This document shows positions 52,961 to 61,110 of a stretch of DNA of 64,000 nucleotides, piece after piece. The position numbers and the translations under genes are program-made. The notes beneath the pieces were generated by a model. It did not search any database. It was not told the DNA's origin and saw only the letters and a list, made by a program, of their open reading frames with translations. The stretch is taken from positions 744,001 to 808,000 of the forward strand of contig NZ_AUMK01000003.1 of assembly GCF_000430645.1 (NCBI RefSeq), written 5' to 3'. Numbering within the stretch: position 1 is the stretch's first letter; each line of letters opens with the position of its first letter. Source of the stretch: Aquimarina latercula DSM 2041. GTDB lineage: Bacteria > Bacteroidota > Bacteroidia > Flavobacteriales > Flavobacteriaceae.

Positions 52961-53350
52961 TTAATCCAAGTCATCTCGATCAAAATCTTTAATAAAATCA
53001 GTGGTGTTTTTAAAACCTAACTTTTCAAGTTTTTCAAAATATGGTATATAATCAGATTCTTCAAATTCATATGTATCAACATTCCACAAAAAATGTATAA
53101 TCCACTGATACCATCTTGCTGGGGCTGGATATTTTCTTAAATACGTTATACGATCGTCAAAATTTAAAACTTCTTGATCCAACCATTCATTTAAAATCAT
53201 TATGTGAGTTTCTCCTCCTCCCATTCTCCAACCGATACTATACGGATGAAGATTAGGTCCGTATATCCAAGGCGGAGGAATATCACCATACTTTTTTGTT
53301 AGTTCATTACTGGCTTTTATGTACCATTTAGAATTTTTATATTCTCCCAT
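52961..53350 (-). CDS. Conserved protein of unknown function
   Basis: 129 residues from the ATG at 53350 (MGEYKNSKWYIKASNEL); the frame reaches 53365. Trp-rich: PPPWIYGPNLHPYSIGWRMGGGE, HIMILNEWLDQEVLNFDD, PAPARWYQWIIHFLWNVD. No TM or signal peptide, and no known domain recognised. It sits 18 bp before the AraC gene and 24 bp after the GNAT gene, so a shared transcript is likely. Confidence 0.65.
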   Translation of the reverse strand: MGEYKNSKWYIKASNELTKKYGDIPPPWIYGPNLHPYSIGWRMGGGETHIMILNEWLDQEVLNFDDRITYLRKYPAPARWYQWIIHFLWNVDTYEFEESDYIPYFEKLEKLGFKNTTDFIKDFDRDDLD

Positions 53351-53374
53351 ACATTCGATAAACAATACTATCTT

Positions 53375-53911
53375 TTAATATGACCTACTTTTTGTTATAA
53401 GTTCTTTATTACACCAATACCAGATTGCGTCTTCACTATTAGGTTCATAAGGAGCAAATTTATCGAACTCCATTCCAACTTTTTCCATCACTCTGATCGA
53501 TGCTTTATTATCTTTAAATGCAATTGCAATTATCTTTTTTAGTTTAAGGGAATCAAAGCCATACTCTAAAATTGCACGAGATGCCTCTGTTGCTATACCC
53601 AATCCCCAATATTCAGGTAAGAACCTATATCCTAAATCAATTTCATCAAATTCTGGCAAGTATGCCAATCCTGACCATCCTACAAATTTATTTCCTTTTT
53701 TTAAAATAGTAGCCCATCTACCATATCCATATTTTTTATAATCAATAATTCTTGTTTCTATGGCTTTTTTTATTTCTTCCCTAGATTTTACTACAGGTTC
53801 TCCTGTATACTTTTGTACGGCAGGATTAGAATGCAGATTGTATAGTACTTCTATGTCATCAAGAGTAATTTCTCTTAATAATAATCTTTCTGTTTCTATT
53901 AAAACCTTCAC
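53375..53911 (-). CDS. GNAT-family N-acetyltransferase (RimJ/RimL-like)
   Basis: 178 residues. ETERLLLREITLDDIEVLYNLHSNP starts the fold; FVGWSGLAYLPEFDEIDLGYRF and the acetyl-CoA loop GLGIATEASRAILEYGFDSLKLKKIIA follow; the end has NKASIRVMEKVGMEF. It transfers acetyl from acetyl-CoA to an amine of a protein or small molecule. It is the first gene of the run with the AraC regulator. Confidence 0.92.
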   Translation of the reverse strand: MKVLIETERLLLREITLDDIEVLYNLHSNPAVQKYTGEPVVKSREEIKKAIETRIIDYKKYGYGRWATILKKGNKFVGWSGLAYLPEFDEIDLGYRFLPEYWGLGIATEASRAILEYGFDSLKLKKIIAIAFKDNKASIRVMEKVGMEFDKFAPYEPNSEDAIWYWCNKELITKSRSY

Positions 53912-53961
53912 TTTATTGATTATAATATTTTAGGCATACCCTATTGAGAATATAAATATAC

Positions 53962-56367
53962 CTAAAATGTTATACTCAATTGTTCTATCACACTAGAGTT
54001 CCATTCAAGCGTAACTGTTAATAGGTTTTCTTTCTCGTTCCAATCAGTTTCAACTATCTTATCTCCTACCTTAACAGATGCTGGAGCAGTTTTTATATTA
54101 TGAATAATTAATGATAGTTTACGACTGATTTTAGCATAATCATTGCCTGTTTCAGACTTTAAATTTATAGAAAGTGTATCATCTACATTCTTACTATTGA
54201 AACTTAAAATCTCATACTTACCTTTTTCATAGGCATTTGGCGTATTTCCATCATCATCATATAATTTCCCAAAACTAGAACTCGTTTGAACATCGTGATA
54301 ATAATGTAACGTAAGCTCCTTAGTATTATATAATTCTGTATTCTGGATAGTCTCTACCATAGGAATAAATGCACCTGCTTTTACAAATACAGGAATATGA
54401 TCCTCTTCGGTTTCTATAGTAATATATCTACCTCCTTCATATTTTTCACCTGTATAAAAATCATACCAATTAGATCCCTTAGGAAAATAAACATCCTTAG
54501 ATGCTACCCCAGATTTTACTATTGGAGAAACTAAGAAACTGTCTCCCCACAAGTAAGTATTAGAAACCGTTTGTAATTCTTTAGCCTCAGAATCTTCAAA
54601 AAACAAAGGTCGCATTAACGGAACTCCTGTTTGATTATTTTCAAAAGCTAACGTATAATTATATGGAAGCATTTGATATCTCATTTCTATACTCTTTTTC
54701 GCTAATTCTTTTGTTTTTTTATCATGAAAAACTGGTTCTGGTGCAATATGTTCTTGAGCATGTGGTCTATAAATAGGTTGAAAAACTCCATACTGTAACC
54801 ACCGAGTATATAGTTCTGCGTCAAATTTTTCTCCTCCAGCAAAACCACCTAGATCCGAATGCATATATCCCAATCCTTGAATCCCCATTGATAAGGCTAT
54901 TTCGGTTTGAGGTTGTAAACCACCCCAACTTCTATTAACATCTCCCGACCAAGGAATCATCCCAAATCGTTGTGATCCAGAATATCCAGCACGCATCAAA
55001 ATAAAAGGTCGTTGATTAGGGAAATCTTTTTGGTACCCTTCTTGAACTAATCTCGCCCAATCGTGTCCGTAAATATTATGAACTTCGTCAGCAGATCCTG
55101 TGGCATGTAACAATGATGATGGATGAACTTCAGGTTCACCAAGATCTCCCCACCATCCTGAGACTCCATATTCTTTAGTATATGTTTTATAAATATTCCA
55201 AAACCAATCTTTACCTTTTTGATCATAAATATCAATAATTCCAGTGTTTCCAAAATAGAAATCATATCTAAAAGGATTTCCTAATGAATCTTTACCAAGA
55301 ACTTTTTCAGTTACAGCTTCTTCCCATTTTTTGGATGTTGATAAAACAAAAGGTTCTGTTATTAAAATGGTTTTTACACCTTGGTTTTTGAAATCATTGA
55401 TCATTTGTTTAGGGTTAGGAAATGAATCTTTCAAAAACTCTAGATTTCCCATATGCCCTTTGATGTCTTTTCCAAACCAATAAATATCTAGAATTACTGC
55501 ATCTAAGGGAATAGAATCACTTTTAAATTTCGCTATAGTTTCCTTAGTTTCCTTTTCTGAATGATATCCAAAACGACTTGCAAAATTACCAAAAGCCCAT
55601 CGCGGAGGTAATGGTTGTTTTCCTGTTAGATCAGTATACTGATTCATTAAATCTTTCCAATCATCACCAGCTACAACTTGATATGTCTTTCTTCCATTGA
55701 TCGTTTCGTAACTCAATGTATTATCTTTTTTACTATCAATATCAAGAAAACCGATCGGAGCATTATCAAAATGAACTGCATATTTTTTAGATGATAGTAC
55801 TAAAGGCATCGTATAATTCATTAATTCAGCACGAGTTTCATAACCATAATGCGCTCTATTATATAATTGCAAACGATTACCTCTTCTATTCATTCCTACT
55901 ACTCTTGCTCCTGCACCATAAATAACTTCATCTTTATCTAAATTAAAATTCAATATTTCTGTAGAATCTGTTTTAAGATATCCCTTGTTCTCTGAGATTA
56001 ATTCTTTTCCGTTATATATATAAGAAATATGAAATGGTTCTTTTGTTATATGAACACTGATCCCATCAGAATCGCCGTATACAATACTTTTATCAGTTTC
56101 CTCTACGTTAGCAACAATTCCATTTTCTAAAATAACCGCATGAGATTGCGGGTTAAACGTTTCTCCATTTGGAATAAATGAAGTTTCTATAATTTTATTA
56201 GAATATAGTTTTATAAGGTATTTCCCATTCTCTCTAGAAACCTCAATAAAACCATCTTTTTTATAGCTATCGATATTGGTTATAAAATCACTCGCATTAG
56301 GTTTACAAGAAAACGCTAAAAATGTTACTACTCCGGAAAGGAAAAAGAAAAATAATCTTGACTTCAT
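53962..56367 (-). CDS. GH31-family lipoprotein, alpha-glucosidase or alpha-glucosyltransferase
   Basis: 801 residues. Lipoprotein signal ending in FLAFSC (Cys21). The (beta/alpha)8 catalytic domain has LDIYWFG, the nucleophile region WWGDLGEPE (Asp408), ILMRAGYSGSQRFGMIPWSGDVNRSW with the acid/base, and a proximal C-terminal beta domain (LMRPLFFEDSEAKEL, WYDFYTGEKYEGG). The GDLGEPE form of the nucleophile motif resembles GH31 4-alpha-glucosyltransferases of the Agd31B type rather than typical WxDMNE alpha-glucosidases. It is likely anchored at the outer membrane. An AACGTTTTCGTAA box lies 148 bp upstream of its start. Confidence 0.9.
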   Translation of the reverse strand: MKSRLFFFFLSGVVTFLAFSCKPNASDFITNIDSYKKDGFIEVSRENGKYLIKLYSNKIIETSFIPNGETFNPQSHAVILENGIVANVEETDKSIVYGDSDGISVHITKEPFHISYIYNGKELISENKGYLKTDSTEILNFNLDKDEVIYGAGARVVGMNRRGNRLQLYNRAHYGYETRAELMNYTMPLVLSSKKYAVHFDNAPIGFLDIDSKKDNTLSYETINGRKTYQVVAGDDWKDLMNQYTDLTGKQPLPPRWAFGNFASRFGYHSEKETKETIAKFKSDSIPLDAVILDIYWFGKDIKGHMGNLEFLKDSFPNPKQMINDFKNQGVKTILITEPFVLSTSKKWEEAVTEKVLGKDSLGNPFRYDFYFGNTGIIDIYDQKGKDWFWNIYKTYTKEYGVSGWWGDLGEPEVHPSSLLHATGSADEVHNIYGHDWARLVQEGYQKDFPNQRPFILMRAGYSGSQRFGMIPWSGDVNRSWGGLQPQTEIALSMGIQGLGYMHSDLGGFAGGEKFDAELYTRWLQYGVFQPIYRPHAQEHIAPEPVFHDKKTKELAKKSIEMRYQMLPYNYTLAFENNQTGVPLMRPLFFEDSEAKELQTVSNTYLWGDSFLVSPIVKSGVASKDVYFPKGSNWYDFYTGEKYEGGRYITIETEEDHIPVFVKAGAFIPMVETIQNTELYNTKELTLHYYHDVQTSSSFGKLYDDDGNTPNAYEKGKYEILSFNSKNVDDTLSINLKSETGNDYAKISRKLSLIIHNIKTAPASVKVGDKIVETDWNEKENLLTVTLEWNSSVIEQLSITF

Positions 56368-56514
56368 TATGTAATGGGTATTTTCTAATGTTGATAAGAT
56401 TCAAATATACTAGAATACCTTTAAAATAAGGATACAACAACTGATGACGATACCGAATTATTGAATTTTCATTCAAAACAAAAAAACACAATAAAAATCA
56501 CAATACTTCACTAT

Positions 56515-56527
56515 AACGTTTTCGTAA
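56515..56527. promoter_or_regulatory. AACGTTTTCGTAA box, possible operator
   Basis: Identical to the box at 4327-4339 upstream of the first alginate lyase. It contains ACG-TTTT-CGT. It is 148 bp before the GH31 start and 172 bp before the fusion gene. Confidence 0.4.
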
Positions 56528-56604
56528 CTAAATAGAATTAGTTTAATCATATCGTAATCGATTTCATACAGTAAAAGCATTAACATAAAATACCTAACCT
56601 TAAC

Positions 56605-56642
56605 CTAAACATTTGTTGAGATAGACTAAACATTTTGGTAAT
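56605..56642 (+). promoter_or_regulatory. CTAAACATTT repeats shared with PhoX-like promoters
   Basis: CTAAACATTT at 56605-56614 and 56626-56635, 21 bp apart. The second copy continues TGGTAAT and matches the element before the second PhoX-like gene (CTAAACATTAGGGTAAT). It ends 57 bp before the start codon of the phytase-like/GDPD gene. Confidence 0.5.
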
Positions 56643-56698
56643 ACCGAAAGATTACTTTTAGGGTATTAATAACCAATTTAATCTTAATCGTATTACAC

Positions 56699-59563
56699 AT
56701 GAAAAATCATCCTTACACTATGGTAAGTAGACACAAAAAATCATTATCTATCTATGTCTGCTTAGGCTTTCTACTTTCATTTTCTTCTTTTGCACAAACC
56801 AAAAAAGATAAAACAACTCCACAATTTGATTTACCTAAGGACAATTATTATGGTCAAGAAATTTATGCAAAAGGAAAAGGAAAATCTTTTAGAAACTTTG
56901 GAGACTTACTATTCTCCAGAGCAGTTTTAGATGCAGCTAGTTTCTCTGAAGGTCCTACCTCTGGTCTTTTAATTGGTAATGGACCTATTAATGAGCAAAA
57001 CCTTCCTTTTGATAACAAGCAACCTATCCAAGGATTTTCTGCTGTCTTAAATAATATGGACGGAACTTTTACTGCAATGTCAGATAATGGTTTTGGAAGT
57101 ATTGAGAATTCTTCGGATTATAATTTACGTTTATACAAAATCAAACCTAGATTTGAAACTTTTTTTAGAAGAGGAGAGGGAGATATTCAAGTATTAGAAT
57201 ATACCGAACTAAAAGATCCTAATGGACTAATTCCATTTGCAATTACGAATCATTTTAGCCAAGATAGAGTTTTAACCGGTGCAGACTTTGATATTGAATC
57301 TATCCAAAGAACTACTAATGGAGATTATTGGATCGGAGATGAATTTGGACCTTTCTTATTACATTTTGATCAAAATGGGGTATTAATAGACGCTCCTTAT
57401 CCTCTACCTGATCTAGATAATGCCGGTAAAGAATTACGTTCTCCACAAAATCCATTTAGTGAAGAAGCGAGTGCTATTAGAATTATGAATGCTATGAGGG
57501 CGCATGCACAAGCTAATGGTAGTAAAGCCCCAGTAATGTCACCTTGGTTTGTTATGTTAGATGATAATGATGAAACTACGGTAGTAGGAAGTAGAATGAC
57601 AACTGCCAATGGATTGGTAGAAGCATCAAGTGAATTATTTAATGTTTCTTCTTTAAATCGTGCTGGTCATCCAGTAGTTGTATACACCGTTAACGATACA
57701 GAAAACATGAATCGTTTGTTGGACCTAGACTTACAAGGAATTATTTCAGATCGCCCCGACCTTTTATTAGAAGCTGTACAAAATTTTGATAAGAACCAAG
57801 ACGGTCGCGCTGATTATATGGATGATAATGGACTTATTGATGTTACTCTTTTTGATGCACAAGGACATCGTGGAGCTAGAAATTTACGTCCAGAAAACAC
57901 CATACCATCTATGGAAGCAGCATTAGATTATTTGATGCCTACATTAGAAACAGACTGTGGAATCACTTTAGACGGAATCCCTGTACTAGATCACGACCCA
58001 CATATAGAAGCGGCAAAAACAAGAAAAGTAGATGGCACTCCATATGAATATGAAGATGAAGTATTGGTAAAGAATCTTACATTAGACAGTATCCAAAAAA
58101 CATTTATTGCAGACAAAATCTTAGCCGGTAGACCTGCACAAACCAATGATCTTTCACTCTCTCCTGTTGCTGTAGCTTTTGCAAATGAAAAAGGATTTAT
58201 TGATCCTTACGTAATACCATCATTACAACAATTATTTGATTTTGTAGAGTTTTATGTTAACTATTATAAAAATGGAGAAGGATCTTCTCACCCTGAAGCT
58301 ACGAAACGTTGGATGAACGCATCTAAAGTTCGTTTTAATATAGAAACCAAAATTAATCCAAGAACAGATCTAGATGATCGAGGTGATATTTTTGCTGAGA
58401 GAACTTTTGGTCCGGAAATATTTACCAAAGCAATTGCTGATATTATTGTTGCGAATGAATTAACGGATCGTGCAGATATACAAAGTTTTGATTTTAGAAC
58501 ACTATTACTTTCACAAGCTCAGTATCCAGAAATTAGAACGGTTTGCTTATTTGGTGATTTCCCTAAAGTTGGAGATGCTGGCGATGGTACCAACTTACAA
58601 GATCAAAATGGAGAAAATACTCCTTGGTTAGCAGGAATGTACTGGCCATATCGAGTGACAAAATTAGACACTCCATTTAATGTAAAACAAAGTGGTGGTT
58701 TCGAAGGAATGGCTTTAACTACAGATAATACCACATTATTACCATTGCTAGAAAAACCGCTAGAAGGTAGCGAAAATAACAATCTATTAATCCACGAATT
58801 TAATCTTGCTAGTAAATCTTATACCAATAAAAAATATGAATATCCACTTAACGAAAGAGCTTCTGCAATTGGTGATTTTGTAATGTTTAGTAGACAAAGA
58901 GGATTAATAATCGAGAGAGATGGATCTCAAGGAGATCTTGAAGGGTTCAAAGCTATTTATGAAATAGAACTAGACGAAGATTCTACGATGGTTCAAAAAA
59001 GACTTAATGTAGACTTATTGAACATTAGAGATCCTAGGAGAATTTCAGAACCTGGATTACCTGGAGATATAGGAATTGGTAGAGAATTTGCTTTTCCTTT
59101 TGTTACTATAGAAAGTGTTGTAGTTCTTAATCCGTTTTTGATTGGTGTTCTAAATGATAATAACTATCCATTTAGTGTTGGTCGACATGTTGGTGAAGGG
59201 TTACCTGATGACAATGAGTTTATTTTACTGTGGTTAGACCAACGATTAGGATTGCCTTGGTACAACAAGAAAGATACTGTATTAAGATTTAAAGAAGACG
59301 ATTTTAAAACATATCCTAACACTTTTACCAACAAGGTGACTTTCTCTTCTATAAATGAAAAGATAAGCGTAGTAAGTATTGATATATTTGATTTGGCAGG
59401 AAACTTAGTTAAACAAATAAATTCTACTAAAACAAATGAAAATGGTTTTGAATATATATGGGATGGTAAAGCCGATAGTGGTGCTGATGTATCTACAGGA
59501 ATATATATTGCAATTATCCAAGCTGATGGAGAATTTATAAAGAAAAAGTTAGTAAAAAAATAA
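56699..59563 (+). CDS. Secreted phytase-like and glycerophosphodiesterase fusion, T9SS-type C-terminus
   Basis: 954 residues. Signal peptide ending near FSSFAQ. N-terminal esterase-like-phytase region (about 60-290: SGLLIGNGPINEQNLPF, MDGTFTAMSDNGFGS, GDYWIGDEFGPFLLHF). A GDPD C-terminal-like segment (VYTVNDTENMNRLLDLDLQG, ISDRPDLL) follows, then a GDPD N-terminal motif AQGHRGARNLRPENTIPS with ETDCGITLDGIPVLDHDPH. The second half of the phytase-like region (GGFEGMALTTDN) is beyond it. So a GDPD domain appears inserted in, or permuted within, the phytase-like domain. The C-terminus (IDIFDLAGNLVKQ, ADVSTGIYIAIIQ) is a FlgD-like sorting domain. It would release phosphate from glycerophosphodiesters or phytate outside the cell. 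Confidence 0.82.
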   Translation: MKNHPYTMVSRHKKSLSIYVCLGFLLSFSSFAQTKKDKTTPQFDLPKDNYYGQEIYAKGKGKSFRNFGDLLFSRAVLDAASFSEGPTSGLLIGNGPINEQNLPFDNKQPIQGFSAVLNNMDGTFTAMSDNGFGSIENSSDYNLRLYKIKPRFETFFRRGEGDIQVLEYTELKDPNGLIPFAITNHFSQDRVLTGADFDIESIQRTTNGDYWIGDEFGPFLLHFDQNGVLIDAPYPLPDLDNAGKELRSPQNPFSEEASAIRIMNAMRAHAQANGSKAPVMSPWFVMLDDNDETTVVGSRMTTANGLVEASSELFNVSSLNRAGHPVVVYTVNDTENMNRLLDLDLQGIISDRPDLLLEAVQNFDKNQDGRADYMDDNGLIDVTLFDAQGHRGARNLRPENTIPSMEAALDYLMPTLETDCGITLDGIPVLDHDPHIEAAKTRKVDGTPYEYEDEVLVKNLTLDSIQKTFIADKILAGRPAQTNDLSLSPVAVAFANEKGFIDPYVIPSLQQLFDFVEFYVNYYKNGEGSSHPEATKRWMNASKVRFNIETKINPRTDLDDRGDIFAERTFGPEIFTKAIADIIVANELTDRADIQSFDFRTLLLSQAQYPEIRTVCLFGDFPKVGDAGDGTNLQDQNGENTPWLAGMYWPYRVTKLDTPFNVKQSGGFEGMALTTDNTTLLPLLEKPLEGSENNNLLIHEFNLASKSYTNKKYEYPLNERASAIGDFVMFSRQRGLIIERDGSQGDLEGFKAIYEIELDEDSTMVQKRLNVDLLNIRDPRRISEPGLPGDIGIGREFAFPFVTIESVVVLNPFLIGVLNDNNYPFSVGRHVGEGLPDDNEFILLWLDQRLGLPWYNKKDTVLRFKEDDFKTYPNTFTNKVTFSSINEKISVVSIDIFDLAGNLVKQINSTKTNENGFEYIWDGKADSGADVSTGIYIAIIQADGEFIKKKLVKK

Positions 59564-59602
59564 AAACTTAAAATTAACCAACTTACTAGCATTAATAACC
59601 AA

Positions 59603-59636
59603 AAAAAAGACCTGCCATATTAAGCAGGTCTTTTTA
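59603..59636. terminator. Bidirectional terminator
   Basis: Stem AAAGACCTGC / GCAGGTCTTT with a CATATTAA loop and T-runs on both strands. It lies between convergent genes. Confidence 0.92.
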
Positions 59637-59655
59637 TTTATACTCGTAATATCTC

Positions 59656-60174
59656 TTAATTTTTAGGGTATAAGAATGATTGTTCAACTTCGAAATCCAC
59701 TACTCCATCTTTTCTAACATCATAAATAATAAATAATTGCCCCCAATAAACTCCATCTGTAAAATCTGCTATGATCCATTTATGATTTAATAATCTTACT
59801 TTATTAATTGCCATATTACCCTCCATTCCCTCAAAAGGAACAATTGGATTATCAGCTCCTGCTTTATTTTGACTTATGATTTGGTCACTAATAGTTAACT
59901 CTAACTTTTTTGCATCATATCCTTGCTCTTCAAAATAATTAATAGCTTCTTCATCACTATCTAATGAAAAATAAGTTAGTTCTAAAATTTTATCTATTAA
60001 TGAATCTTTTTCTGCATCTCTAGATTTTAACTCATCTTCCTTCTCTTCTATTTTAGCCATCAAGTTATCTATCTTACCATCATAAGATTCCTTGGCTTTT
60101 TTAGCATTCATAAATTGAAATAATATGAATAAAACTGAAAAAATAAATAGGTAAAGAAATATTCTACTTCGCAT
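59656..60174 (-). CDS. Membrane-anchored coiled-coil protein of unknown function
   Basis: 172 residues. N-terminal TM (about 5-23), then a coiled coil (about 28-68; KIEEKEDELKSRDAEKDSLIDKI). The C-terminal domain has YFSLDSDEEAINYFEEQGYD, AINKVRLLNHKWIIADFTDGVYWGQLFIIYDV. It is probably an inner-membrane protein with a periplasmic domain. It begins 1 bp after the MBL hydrolase gene, so the two are co-translated. Function is unknown. Confidence 0.7.
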   Translation of the reverse strand: MRSRIFLYLFIFSVLFILFQFMNAKKAKESYDGKIDNLMAKIEEKEDELKSRDAEKDSLIDKILELTYFSLDSDEEAINYFEEQGYDAKKLELTISDQIISQNKAGADNPIVPFEGMEGNMAINKVRLLNHKWIIADFTDGVYWGQLFIIYDVRKDGVVDFEVEQSFLYPKN

Positions 60175-60175
60175 A

Positions 60176-60937
60176 TTAGATTGTAATTTTTAAATTATCG
60201 TAGGCTAAAAAAACGTTTTCTGGTAATTGTTGTTGTACTTCTTCATGAAACCCAAGCATATGGCTTATATGCGTAAGATATGCCTTTTCAGGCTTTACTT
60301 CATCAATAAACTCTAATGCTTCTTCTAAATTAAAATGAGAGTGATGCGGCTCAATTCTGAGAGCATTTACCACCAATACTTTCACCCCTTTTAATTTTTC
60401 GGTTTCCTTCTTCTCAATGGTTTTTACATCAGTTAGATAAGCAAAATCTTTAAATCTAAAGCCAAAAACTTGTAATCGATTGTGCATTAAATCTATCGGG
60501 ATCACATCCAGGTTGCCCAGTGAAAATGGTTGGTTAGTTAGTTCATTTTCTATAACACTGGGTGCTCCTGGATATTTATTTTCTGATGAAAATATATAAC
60601 TAAATCTTGTTCTTAAAGCATTTAATACTCTTTTATGCGCATATACAGGAATATCTCCTTGTCTAAAAAAAAATGGCCGTATATCATCCATTCCCATCGT
60701 ATGATCGGCATGTTCATGAGTAAAAATTATCCCATCAATCCTATCTACTTCATTTGTCAGCATTTGTTGTCTAAAATCAGGACCGCAATCTATTACATAC
60801 TGATACTCGTCCCATGAGACTAAGACCGACACACGTAATCTCTTATCTTTTTGATACTTACTAAGGCATACAGGATGTGTACTTCCTATTATCGGAATTC
60901 CTTGTGATGTTCCTGTACCAAGAAATGTAACTTCCAT
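60176..60937 (-). CDS. MBL-fold metallohydrolase (PhnP/RNase Z-like)
   Basis: 253 residues. VTFLGTGTSQGIPIIG starts the fold; the metal site is FTHEHADHTMGMDDIRPF; VIDCGPDFRQQM and the later NALRIEPHHSHFN and YLTHISHMLG motifs complete it. This resembles the PhnP/lipoate-synthesis-like MBL group; it probably cleaves a cyclic or small phosphodiester. Cytosolic. It is directly upstream of the coiled-coil protein gene. Confidence 0.9.
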   Translation of the reverse strand: MEVTFLGTGTSQGIPIIGSTHPVCLSKYQKDKRLRVSVLVSWDEYQYVIDCGPDFRQQMLTNEVDRIDGIIFTHEHADHTMGMDDIRPFFFRQGDIPVYAHKRVLNALRTRFSYIFSSENKYPGAPSVIENELTNQPFSLGNLDVIPIDLMHNRLQVFGFRFKDFAYLTDVKTIEKKETEKLKGVKVLVVNALRIEPHHSHFNLEEALEFIDEVKPEKAYLTHISHMLGFHEEVQQQLPENVFLAYDNLKITI

Positions 60938-61110
60938 ATCGCATATTGACTAAAGGCAAATGTAATTATAATTTTTTTGCTCAAAAAGTAATTCATTTCG
61001 ACACTTTATTATTTATATCTATTATAAAATGCGAAAAATTGCTTTCAGTTTTTTTTAATAATACTTAATCTATTAGTAACTTTACATAAACAAAAAAAGC
61101 CCATTTCGCT

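Larger units (their letters stand above)
56368..56698. other. 331-bp divergent region between GH31 and the phytase/GDPD fusion
   Basis: It contains AACGTTTTCGTAA (56515-56527), two CTAAACATTT repeats with a 21-bp period (56605 and 56626), the CTAAACATTnnGGTAAT element, and an ACCAAT element 22 bp before the plus-strand start. No gene supported. Confidence 0.6.
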
